Assembly (NCBI GenBank): GCA_949358305.1
Contig: OX442316.1
Location: 18,104,001-18,168,000, forward strand
Direction: 5' to 3'
DNA: 64,000 nt
From: Strigamia acuminata
Lineage: Eukaryota; Arthropoda; Chilopoda; Geophilomorpha; Linotaeniidae
This document shows, piece after piece, positions 13,201-25,900 of this stretch (position 1 is its first letter; each line of letters opens with the position of its first letter). The position numbers were made by a program, and so were the translations under genes. The notes under the pieces were generated by a model. That model had not been told where the DNA came from and searched no databases. It worked only from the letters and a program-made list of their open reading frames with translations.

Positions 13201-16200
13201 AAAGAAGAAATATCGATTATTTTTTTTTATATTAAAAGGGCAGACATCAAAAGTTGAAACATGAATGCGAATAAAAGAGTTATTGAAGTAGAATATACCA
13301 TCTAGGTTTTAATGATGAAAACATGGAAAATCCATTAAACTGCAAGCAATACTAATAAAAATGATATCAACCGAAAATACGATGGCGCAATTCACCTAAA
13401 CTACGTTTACCGTAGTTAATTTGATGTATTGTAGGTAATTCATGCGGCTAAAGAGCTTAAATCGTACGCACTTTGCACCAAACACATATTTAAAAAGTGT
13501 ATAACACTCGCTTAATTTGTTTATCATCAATCATTGCGTTTGACCAAAGACCGAGGATGGCACACACCTACAGTTGAAGTTGGAGGTGTATTGATGAAAA
13601 CACGGAAAATCCATTACTGCGCACAATAAGTTATACTGCTATCAATACTAATAAAATTAAAATTGACATTAATCTGAAATGTGTGCTGTAATAGCTATAA
13701 AAAATAGTCTGGGACGATAAGAGAAACACTCTGGTAGGTTGTAAGGATTAAAGGGAAAAAAATTACTCTTAAAAGTGAGAAAGATAAGATAACGATTACA
13801 GATGGAAGCTGAAAAAGAAGTAGAAAAAAAAGGTTGATTGATGTGGGTAGGGTGAAAGGTATTGACTACGGTTGAACCGTTATAATTTTAAAATATATTT
13901 ATTTTGCCAGGACACCCAACAGGTGGGATTTTAAACTAAATCGTTAGCAAAGTGTCACAAGTTTTGAAACTTGTTTTTTGTTTCTTTTTTCACCCGAAGG
14001 TGTTCAGTTCAGTTTTAATTCGGTTTAAGTTTGAGTTTATTGGAAAACCGAATACAAGTTTAGCAATTTAGCAAATAAATCCAAGTCTAGACGTATCCAG
14101 CAGCATTACCGATCTATTTCCGTTTTTCATTTCTGATGCCTAATGGTTCGTTACTAGTTTATTTGATATCTCGCTTTCTAACCCGTTTATATCAGAGTAA
14201 TTTCCTCTTTGCCATTTGAACGTCATGATTGGAAAAATATTTTTTTTTTCGAAGCAGATCTTGAAGGTGAACATTCCTTAAGAGAAAATAAACCTTTGGT
14301 GCACCCAATAACAAACCAGGTGAGGTGTGATGTGAGAGAGAGAAAAATCGATAAAAATATCTATTTTTTGAAGCAAATTTAGGGTGCAAATATCGAGCGG
14401 ATTTCGGTCTATTTATATTTGTTTCATCTATCATATTGATCATTCGTGATGGAAATTTGTTTAGAACGGTGCAAATCTGCAAAGCCCCGGTGTAAGGGAG
14501 GTATTTTGTTGCGAAAGCATCCTCTGGGGAATTGCCATTATTAAACCTGTCAGTCGGGGCTGGTTTCACTTCAGTTCTGGCCCCCAAAGTACAAAAGTTT
14601 GTCGCGAGCATCTGAGCACTACGCTAGACGTGTTGTAGTGGGAAGCCCAACCCCTCGCTGGTATTATAAGTAATGATCCGACGTCTGGAAGAATCATCTA
14701 TCACTTTCTCGGAGCATTGTCAGAAACAGAATGAAAAGGAGTAGCAACTTTATTATCTGCACACCACATCAACAAAGTGGCACGCAATAGATCCATTACC
14801 GACTGCGCACGCGCACGCGCCTCGCCTATTATAAGCCGCAATCAAACTTTTACTACACGAAATGTCTGTCGCTTGATTCGAAACCGACAAGTTTCTTCAA
14901 TTACGCCCAAGAAAGATTTTTTTTTTTAATTCTATTTTTTTTTCTAGTCGGAATCCAGAGATTGTTTCGTTTTGGGGATGATGGACAGGAAGTTATTAGG
15001 GTTAGGCAAGCTGGCACTTGAACTTTAACAGATAATAATGAATCGATGGGAACTAATGGAGTTGTCATAGAGGGAAAGTATGCAATTTTTGGAATGTGAA
15101 TTATTTCATTAAATGTGTTTTTATTTTATTTTAAATGCGTATTTTGGTTATTGTTTTTGCTCCATTTCGGTAAATGGGCACTTTTTTTCTATTTCTTGGG
15201 CATACCTGCGTATGATTGTATGGAGGTTTTATTTTTTTAAAGGAAATTGTATAGTGCGTTCAAGTGGGCAATTCGGAAATGAAGGAGCCAATTTAGCTCT
15301 GATGCGATACGACGCCCCATCGCGTTCTGTTGTGCTGTTCGCGACACCATTTGCTTTTATTGAGTCCTGTCTATATTCGGAGTAAAGATGCAATCCCACG
15401 GGAAACTTAGCTTTCGCTCGGTTATTGCTAAGTTTTTCTCAAATTGGCTCAAGGTGGACTTGTAGAAGTTTCTTTTGATTAAAAGGTAAACAATGCTATC
15501 TGTTGATACAATTATGGGATACGCAATCATTTATTTTTTATTTTTATTTTTTTGTGGAGAGTTTTGGCTGTTATTAAATTATAGAGAGGGGGGGGATTGC
15601 TTTTAGAGTTGTGACAAGTTTAATTCGATTGTGTAAGACCGAATTTTGTCTGTTGTCGGAATTTTATTTTCTGGTCTGAAAAATCTCTTCCGCGTTGTAA
15701 AATCGACCCGGTTGGCTGCCAAGTTGGAGCACAGAGACCAAAAAGTTTTCACTTTTTTTTTTCTTGCTATAAAAAAATAATAAATTGAATTTCATGCGTG
15801 TCAAAAATATTGTTTATATCGAATTTTTGGTTTTTTTTATGTGGAATTTTAAATTTGTTGTCGTTTTGACATTGGTTTCACGGTGCTATTAAACGATATC
15901 AATGGTCTGCCAAACAGCTGTGAAATATTTTTTTTAATTGTGTAAAGGATGGGATTTTTTTTTTTTTTTTTGGTGTGTATATGGAGGTTTCAAATTGGTA
16001 TTTTTTGTTTCGCACACTTAGGTTTGTTTGGCTGGATGGTAACGAAATCTCTTCCAATTCCAATAATCTCCTGTTTCCACAGCACATTTTATCCGTTTTA
16101 TTTTTATTTTTATTTTTATTTTTTGTTATAAGGTTATTTTTTCTTCTTTTCTTTTGTTTTTAAACTTTTTATGGTTTTATTATACAGTCAGGGATGAAAA

Positions 16201-16904
16201 CCCGACGAAATAAAAACCACAAGATGGTCAAAACTGAAATTTTGAAGAAAAAAATAATAACAATGCGATCACTTGACTGCGAGGTGTAAAAACTAAAAAA
16301 CTCCGTATGTTGCTTTGCGATGCAAACCCCCTTAAGGTGTATGAAAAGCTTGACTGCGATGCACCAACAACACTACCACTTCAAGAAACGTCACAGTTTG
16401 GGCTGCTGATTCTATTTATTTTCAATACATTGCAATTTTATAATATAATTTATAAAACGTGGAACCCAGTGCATTTCACACATTGCAATATAATTTCATT
16501 GTTTTATTTTTTTAGCCGTATGGGTAATTTCTTCATTTTTCCGAAAAATAAATTTTAGAAACTTAAAAAGCTGTCTCATTTGTGATATTGAAGACAAATG
16601 ACAAACGACAGATCCTGAAACCTGAAACCTGTAGTCTGTAACTGTCGCGGGTCCACCTGGATGTCTGGTTCGCTCAGTGTTGTTTATTTAGCTGCTTTGA
16701 TTGTTGGTTCTCGCATATCACATTTCTGCTGTTAATTGCGGGCGTGGAATTTGCACGACTAATGAAATTGTAATGGAAATTAATGTTTGTGCTGTGAGGG
16801 AACTTGCTGCACAATGCGGTTGACCATCAGTGATGGAAATGAATAGTTTATTTCAATTTTTTTTATTCATTTTTAATTTTTATATTTTTTTTCTGTCGGT
16901 TTAG

Positions 16905-19900
16905 GCCTGCCGATCGCAGTAGTGAAGATTTGAACGTAATCTACGAGCGTCTTAAAAACATGAAAGCTTTTCGTAAAATCCAACCCGAATTACTCGAACA
17001 GCTTTGCATCTATTCTTATCACGAGGAGTTGGACAAAGGAGTAACGCGTAAGTACAGTTGTTTGCTTCGTAGGATTAAAGGACAAATTAAAATTACGATA
17101 GGGCGAAGCCTTTAAATGTGGAAAAACATTTTTTCGTGCCACAACGTAAAGGTCAAAAGCGTTGGATTAGAGCCCTCTTAGACCGTTACACCCGGGGTTA
17201 TAAGCTAATGTGGATCCTAACAAAGACGTTCTGCGGATCTGCTAATGAGGCGGGGCTCTGTGTATTCTGGAGTCAATTTGCACATGGGTAACAATAACTT
17301 CAAAGAGAAAATCGGCTCTGGATCAATTGGTGAATTGCAGGAAAGGAAACAATTGAAATGGGGGGAAAAATTGGCTCCAGAATGAAGCTGAAGGTGAAAT
17401 TTAAGCTAACAAACACAATAGGGAATTAAGATTCTTGTTTTAAATAATGTTTTAAATTATAAATTAAAATGTAGCTTAACAATTATGAAAAGTGATGAGA
17501 TGTGTGTGTGTGTGTGGCTTCGCTGCAGTGCAGTGTAGTTGTTGTTGTCGTATCTCTGATTGCTGTTGGAAATGAATTGTTATTTGTGTACGCACACTCG
17601 AAGCTTGCTATTTTAGGATGAGTCAAACATTACAGTGTTTTTGAGTGTTTTCTTCGGGTTTATAGTTATCTTTTCGGCTTTATTGCACATAAATGTTTAA
17701 ATTTTTGTTTACGAGTTGGCAATTTTGAGCCTCATTTCTGTTTGACACTACTCAGTATTTCTGCAACTTAGAGTAAAAAAAAGTTCTATTTGGGAATGAA
17801 ATTTCTTTTTGCTTTAGTAAAACATGAGAAATAGAATAATTTAACAACATAACTTTGCTCAAAAAAAATGTTCAGCTTTAAATGAAAGGCGCATCAACGT
17901 ACGGGCACATTGGATACGTGTCTAGGGGCCCCATTTCCGTTCAGATTTTTCAAAATTACAAAAAACAAATCAAATGAGACATTTTTAAAGTTTATTTCGG
18001 TTTAATTACATTAATATGAATTTGGGGCGCCACAAATGCTGCGATGGGCCACTGAGAGCAGAGGTGGTCCTAAATCGTTGACCCAATGCAGTTTTATGCT
18101 TGAGCCTATAAGACCACGATTGGGAGAAAGGATGCGTTCTTTTCTTTTCAAAACAAAGATATTTAATGGCTACAAACAGGTGAAGATTAAAGAAAATTTA
18201 CATCAAATATCTCACTGCGCAATCTGAAGTATTTTCAAATGGCGGTCGAATAAGCGGAGGCAGAACTTCCATCTTTATTACATCCGGTTCTTGAAGACAG
18301 TAATATATATTACCAGATCCACAAACAAGTGCGTGCGTTTGTTCGTAAGGATCATACCTAATTGCCAAATGCCTCTTATAACCGGTTGGGCATTGGTATT
18401 CGTTCGAACACGAAGCGAAACCTCCAAAAGGCAACGCAGAGCGTTTCGCTGAATCATTATCGGCATTACTGATACAAATTTTCAGCCACATTTTACCTAT
18501 GGCCGTATAAAACGGCGGACAGGTCTTGCGTTTGGTTTGAATATTGACCACATCTTTCGAATAAAGTCCACCAAATAGATAACCTTTTTCAACACTGTCA
18601 TTTGCCATGCATGAGACGAATTCCTCTCTTAAGTAACCGAACGAGGCTTTATTGTTATAATATCTAAAGTACATTCGAGAATAATGAACTTCAGGTGTAA
18701 AGTTTGGTGGACATGAAAAATCCTCAGTAAGTGGGTTGGTCACACGACTAAAGTCACAGATTTCAGCCTCCGACCGTGGTGAGAATTGTTCTTCACACTT
18801 GACATAAACACCGCCAAAGCTGTACTTGGAAGCTGCGGAATTGCACGAGCCGTCATCTAAATTGGCAGCAAAATCAAAGTTGGTCGATTTTGGTCGCGTG
18901 CAGCCGCTATGAATATTCCGTCTGCAAAAACAGAAACAACTTTTCCTAGATTCAATCAAGAAAAAGAGAAAAATCAACAACTTACACATAATAGTCTCGA
19001 ATAACGTCGCTAAACACCTGTCGCGCCCTCATGAGCAGTCCAGGCGATGCCAATGGAAAGTTGGAAGAAATGACTAAACTAGATAGCGAATCACCTGACC
19101 TATCAATGGCTACTAATTTTTCCGATACTTTCCCGAAGAAGCGAATCTTCTTTTCTAATATAGCCGCGTTGTATTCACTCAACAGCGAGGAGTCTACGTC
19201 TTCTGTATATTTCCAAGAGAAACCAGTGGACTCTAGAAGAGACAACTTGGACGCTGATAAGATTTTGCTTCTTTGACCGACGTCGTTGTGCGCTTTTAAA
19301 AAATCATCATTTACATAATCTTCCTTGACCAAAACTGCACCAACGTCGACAATTTTGCTATAATGCGTCCCGTAATCTTTTATAATCCTTTCGGCAAGGT
19401 ATCTGGCTCGTCCATTGTCACTTCTTTCGACAGCTCCGATTACTTGCAGAAATCGTTCGTTCGCGACCTCATCCATTGTAGCGTCCGATGTGGTGTGTAG
19501 GCGATAAACCGCTCGTCTCAGTTCACTTCTGCAAGTGATCGCTTCGTGTTTGACTTGAAGATCCTTCATTTCTTTGTAGCCGTCGGAAAACGAATAGTAG
19601 ACCGGCAGAAATTGCTCGGTTGCTGGTACTTTGAAACTGGCAGAAGTTGGTCCCGTGTAGGTTGACCAGTGTTCAATTATCTCTGCATTGAGCTCTTGTC
19701 CTTGCTCATCTAGTGGAACTTCAGCCACGTTGTCCGGGATCAATCGCATGCCATCGTCGGTTAATTTACACTGGTCGTATGTCAGTCGCAGTACCTGTTG
19801 GGTATCTTTGTCGACAAGTGCGTCCCATCCTAGGCCGGGCACGATCTTTAATTTTGGAACATCTGGGCAAGGATCCAGTTGCGCGTATTGTACGATAGAA

Positions 19901-22900
19901 ATTAGTAAGTAAAAGTTACGTGTCGAAAACATGCTGATAAACTTTGTAGTGGATTATTCAAGCTGGCCGATGTTCCTTTAAGCATTCAGAATGTGTTTCT
20001 AAGCACGGAAACTGAAGCTTTGTATATTAAATTTCACAAATATTATTTCTCGTTACTGACCATTGGTCAAATGTTATCAAATCTTCATAGTTCAATGCCA
20101 AGTTAAGAACTCGATAGTCCATTACCAAATAGTAATTTTGAAGTTTATTTTAAACTGTTTTTTTTTTTTAAATATTAATTACGTGTAATCTCGTTCATTT
20201 GCTACACTCTACTGTATCAAAGTTGCTAGCGTTTGATACACAAAATAAAGAGATGTTTAGAATTCTACACAAAACTGAAAAAAGAACGAAACTGCTATCA
20301 TAAGTTTAAGAACCAACAAGGGGCCATTGGAGTTGCTTCTATTGCACCGCAAAACGAATTCATTGCTTCTTAAATAAGTTGTGAGCCATTCTTGGAGACA
20401 CTGCTGGTGCTCTTGGACGGACCTATGGGACCAGGATTTAAAAAAAAAATAGATGGAGTTGTTTGTGGTACATTATTGCATTGTTTTGAAGCATATTAAA
20501 ATTTTATTTTTGTAATTTTTAATTGTTAATGAAAGAATAAGCGCTACAGACAACCTGTTGCTTAGTTGCAGTTTGTTGCCGTGTTGGGCGCCTAGGTACG
20601 ACTATTTATACATTTACGGTATTCACGTGACCTAATGGAGTGAAGCAGATGGTCTTCTCTCGTTTCAATTATTATTTTTCATCGTGTCGACGAAGCGTCG
20701 GCTCTCAATTGCATTTTGGAATGTATTTATATTTGTCTTTAAATAAGCTGGAAGAAAAAAATTAAATTAAATATTTTATTGCGTTTCTCTTTCGCTATAT
20801 TTATTCATGAGGTTGAATTTTACATGAGGTCGAATGAATGAAAGAATAAAACGTGATCGGATTCACGCGTTGTTGTTGTTGTTTACGGTTAGGGTGAGGA
20901 GAGAAAACGTGCCGAACAATCGGCGCCATCTAGTGACGACGATGCACTTTTTTAGACACTGTACAATTTTATGTCATCGTACACTTAATTGACCTCTAGT
21001 GCGTTTCAATTTGCTTTTTTTTTATTTTACCAATTTATTTTTGAAATTAACTTTCCCGTGGAAAAATTCAATTAAAATTCAGAAATTCGCCTCCGAACTT
21101 TTATCTAATCAATTTTCGGGAGGGATATAATTGGAAAATGAATAAAATAAACATTTAAAAAATGTTAAATCAACATTCGTTATTGAGTTATAATTTATTT
21201 TTTTAATATTTTTTTAACCCGGAAGAGTAAAATTGAAAAGAAAAACACAGCAAACAGAAGATACGGCGAATTAATGGACGGGGATTAAGGAGTTGGATAA
21301 TCACACACGTTTTATTACTTTGTATTTTATGTTGGCACATTTAGCGCTTTTTTTGCTACTAACGAACGATTCGGTGTCAAGTTAACGAGTGTTTTGAATT
21401 GTGAGAGACCACAGCTGCAATATTTACTCAGCTGAAAGCCGAGAGCATCAAAAGGACATTCTGTGTTTTTGCAGTGTTCCGTCAAGGAGACATTGGGACC
21501 AATTGGTACACCATTTTAGCCGGATCTTTGAGCGTGTATACGTCCAGAACGGGTCGCATCGAGGTAAGACATTTTTATCTTGTTTCTTGTGCTGCAAAAT
21601 TTGAGTTTGTTTTTCTTTTTCGTGGTTATTTTTAACTTGGTTTGTTTGGGGTTGGTAATTTAATTCTTGCGAAACATTTTGTTGGTTTTGCATCTTTTTC
21701 TCGTTAAAAATGGATGGCGAGAGGACAGAAAAAGGGAATTTTTGAAACTTTGTTGTTTTTTTTTTTTTTGTTTTTTTTTTTTGTTGAAAGTCAAGGGGCA
21801 AATATAAAATTATAGTTTTGTAATGGGGTCGTGAAATGTGATGAGTTGGGGCGATTTTTTGAGTTTTTAAACCACGGGAGACCATTGAAAGCAAATTCAG
21901 CTTAAAGGGATTTTTCATTAAAGTTTCAGATTGACTTTTCCATTTGAAATGTGCCGTGATTTACGATTTTTTTTTAAAGTAGGGAAAAGTTTGTGGGAAA
22001 ATTAAGTACTAAACTTACATTTTGTGAGAAAAATGGAAAATGCGAAATCTCTCATAAATAACGGACATGTTTATCTCGTCGCGCGCGAAAAGTTTTGTCG
22101 GCATTTTGTTTGATTTGTGATTTGCATTTGAAGGAATAGAAGTTGAATTTTTGTTTAATTAAATCACCGCACGAGTGAAAACTCGAGTTTTAATGGAATT
22201 AAACAGATGTACAGATAGCAACTCCATGTTTAATTAATAAACGTTGATGAGATATCACTCGGCAGATGGCACTGCGCGTCGAATATTGGAAAAATTAAGA
22301 GAAAATTCGAGTGTTGGTTTTTCGTTTTTATTTTTAATTAATTTCGTTTTTTAATATTTATTTTTGACTGCGGCTCAATTGGAGTCACGGGTCAAGTTGT
22401 TGCATTTGGCAGTGAGACGGGGACACGAATGGAACAGACAGCGATAGTGTGATTACACTTTTTTCTTGTCACGTGCAGGGGGCAGGGGGCACCGGGCACC
22501 TGCTTTCAGGTGGTGAATACCAGCCAAATGATTCTGATTGGGTGCATTGATCTCTCAACCAACGGAAATAGTGCTGATCTGATTCATTGTGATGATCGCG
22601 TGAATTCGCCATTGATTTATTGAATTTTGATTGACAGGGTCATCGACCTCTTGGCCTCGTTTTGAAAAATTTTCGAGAAAAATTTTGATCTACTAAATAA
22701 AATAAATAAAAAATAAAATTTTTGATTCTATAAATTAATTGATAAGTTGATAAGAAATTGATAGTGATTCGAGGGAAATGCTGATTTGTCTCTGGGAATT
22801 TTTGTCCCGACTCCCGATTGGAGTACGAGGTTCAACGGGCTGCATCACCTGGATATCCATTTGTAACTAGTACTCCGTATTATGTAGTGTAGTTCCACCT

Positions 22901-25900
22901 CTACTCAACCGTCTTCACTTCCCTTTCATTCATTGATATCCTGTGGTCATGACACCTGTAGGCAACTCACCACTTGCACGTGACTGTACCAAAACAAACC
23001 GACAGACGGCTCGCTCGATGTGGATACAATTTCGAGAGCTCATTTGTGAAGAAAATTGTGTTGTTATTTTTTATTTTGATTGAGGTATTACTTTTGTTTT
23101 ACCTTCGGTTCGGTTCGCCCGGTTCCGTTAATTGCTGACGTGGCAACATGTTGGGATCACATAAAGGGAAATATTACGTGTCGGGAACGCCAACTCGCCA
23201 TATAAAAGCGGTAAGGACGATTTAAGTGTTTTGCGACGAGAAAAAAGTTTTCGGAGAAGTTGTTGGTTAGGTTTAGGATTGTTTTTCGTGCGTTATGTCG
23301 GGGTTAACGTCTCCGATGTGCGCACGAAGTGGATTTCCGTGCCACAAGTGGCGCATCAGCTGCTCCGAGTCGATGACATTGTTGATTAAGGGGTGACAAT
23401 TGGGTTTGGGAAAAATAGAAATGTTTTGCGGTTATTTGCAGGACGGTTTGGCATTGTTTGGTCGCTAGGTGGAATTTTGAATCAATTGTAAAAAAAAATT
23501 TTCGGGGGGGATTTAGAGTGAGGTTTTATCACGAGAGGATAAAATTTCGTTGAAATGCAATGTTTATATAAATAAAAATGGAGCTAAAATCGTTTTGTGT
23601 TGAATCTAAAATTAAATTATAATATGAAGCAGAAAAAATGATATCCCGGACGAATAAATCTGGAAAGAGAATTTGAATTTCCGCATTTCTTTCTTTTTTT
23701 ATAAATCTAAAAATAACTAACAAAATGTAATTCGAACGAAATGAAAAAGAGGCAAATTGGGAGAAGAGAATTGTGATTAAAGGTTAAGGAGCGAGTGTGG
23801 GTGTTTTTGTCAAATTGCGTGGCATTGTCGTTGCATCGGGTGGGTGTGGCGGCGTGGTTGCGTAATGGATAAATCGATGGACGCCTGTCGCTGTCACCTG
23901 CTATCGGATCGGAAGGTGCGGGGCGAACGGGGCAGTGTAAGGTGTGACACACGTGACCTTTTGTTCGCGCGCGAGTTGTACGAATGTAAGGAAAGGAATC
24001 CCGTGGCATGTGTCTTCTCAAATTCCCATCACAGATGTTGACACGTGTGCAAGTGCGCCCACGCCGCACCCAAATGTCGATTGCATTTCCTCGGGGAATC
24101 GCGCCGTACCTGCGCTCGGATTCGTTTGTTCAAGTGCGGGATGTTGTTGCCTGGCAACCATGAAAGATGTCTGCCCGAGAGGCGTGTGCGAGCGTAACCG
24201 TGAGTGACACCCTTCGGCCGCATTTCTAATTTGGGTCCGTCACGGCCTGACAAACCAATGGCTTCCCAGTGGCGTGTTGTTTGTCTTTAAAATATCGTTG
24301 ATTACATCGCGAAATATCCGTGAGGGTTCCATGGAATGCCAAACATCCGCAGCGTCGGGCTCGAGCGTTAAGCTCATCTCTTGTTTGGAACGCGCGTGTT
24401 GTTTTTGGTGTCAAAATAAGCGTGAAAAGGTTTGAGAATTCTTATATATATATATATTTATTTATTTGGGATGTTTAATTAATGGGTTTGGTTTATTCAT
24501 GTAAAAGTTGATTTTAAATCAACAGAATTAAATTTTAAATTTCATTAAATTTTAATTAAAATCTGAAAGTTGAGATTTTTTTTTATTTATATGATTTTTT
24601 GTTTTGTTTTTTGTTCTGAATAAGGATTCGATTACATTATGCACATTGGGTATTGGAAGTGCCTTTGGAGGAGAGTCAATCTTGGACCATAGTCCACGCG
24701 ATGTCACTATAGTAACAACGGAGCATTGCGAGTTACTTCGAGTGGAACAACGTGATTTCCGTATGTTGTGGGAGGTAAGTTTTGCTCTTTTATATTTAGT
24801 TGTTAGAATTTTGTATTTTATTTTTGTTTATATTTTTCTGGGGGGTTTTGGATTATGTAAACAAGTGTGTGGTTTCAAGATTGGCTAGAATGAATTTAAT
24901 GGAAAGATGTTGCTAATCTAAGCTGTCAATTTTATTTATTCTTGGAGGTAATCCCCTGTGGAGGATGAGTTTTGTCAGGTTGGAAATTAAAGTGACCTTT
25001 TTATGACCCTTGCCAAGGTGAACGTGCAATCGATATTCTTGGCTTTTTAGTATCTAAAAAGTCAATTTTTATATAAAAATTTTTTTTTTTTTAATTTTTT
25101 TTTGCATTGATTTTTTTGTCTAGTTTTTTTTTTATTGCAACCAATAATATAGCTTAAATACAGTCGAAGTAGTATTGAAAATGATGCGAGGTATCGAAAT
25201 AATTTTTATCTGAATTTTTTGTTTTAATCTAAAAATCATTTCCGCGCAGATGTTGCCGCTGTTTTCCAATACTGCGTTGTGTTCTTAATTAATGTTTCTA
25301 CTTTTACTTTTATTTTTTTAAATTTTTTTTTTATTATTCATTTCTTCCTTTGAAATTCATTTTTATATTGTGGTTTATCGCTTGTGGATGTGGTGTAGTC
25401 GTGTTTTATGGCGGATAAATGGGGTCGCGAGTAAAAGTGTGGGGTATTAGCCATAATTATAAAAGGATTAAAAAGTAATAAGGAATATAATTGAAGTAAA
25501 AAATAATAATAATAATAAAATGAAAATGAAAAACTTTTCTTGGAGTTAAGTTAGTGTTTGATTTTTTTTTTAATTTTGATTTTTGCAGTTTTCGTAAACA
25601 AATTTAACGATACAAAAGAAATGTCAATTGATTTTAAGTATTTTTTTTAAAAAAAAATGATATTGCACTTAAAACATGTCTCGCTTTGCCAATTACGTCT
25701 GGAAAATGTTTGCACACTAAATTTTTCAAGTTGGGTTAAATTTAATTAACGAAAATTAGGTTGCGCCTCTGAGTGTGTTTCTAATTGGAGACGCGGAGTA
25801 CGATTCGATTTTTAATTTTATTTCACTAAATTCGGTCGTGTATCGAAAGTTGCAAAGTAAGTTGTGCAACTGGAAGCCAAATATAGCGATAATAAATAAA

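Larger units (their letters stand above)
977..16904. other. Long non-coding stretch before the first visible Epac exon
   Basis: About 16 kb of AT-rich DNA without a gene I can support; every open frame is short, single and lacks family motifs. It contains an inverted repeat (2985-3134), a minisatellite (about 5780-6060), a GTTT microsatellite (about 7264-7291) and a CTCGTGTCAAGT-type repeat (about 10160-10262). It is probably upstream intron and flank of Epac, because the first visible Epac exon needs a preceding exon ending in phase 2. I did not find that exon. Confidence 0.5.
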
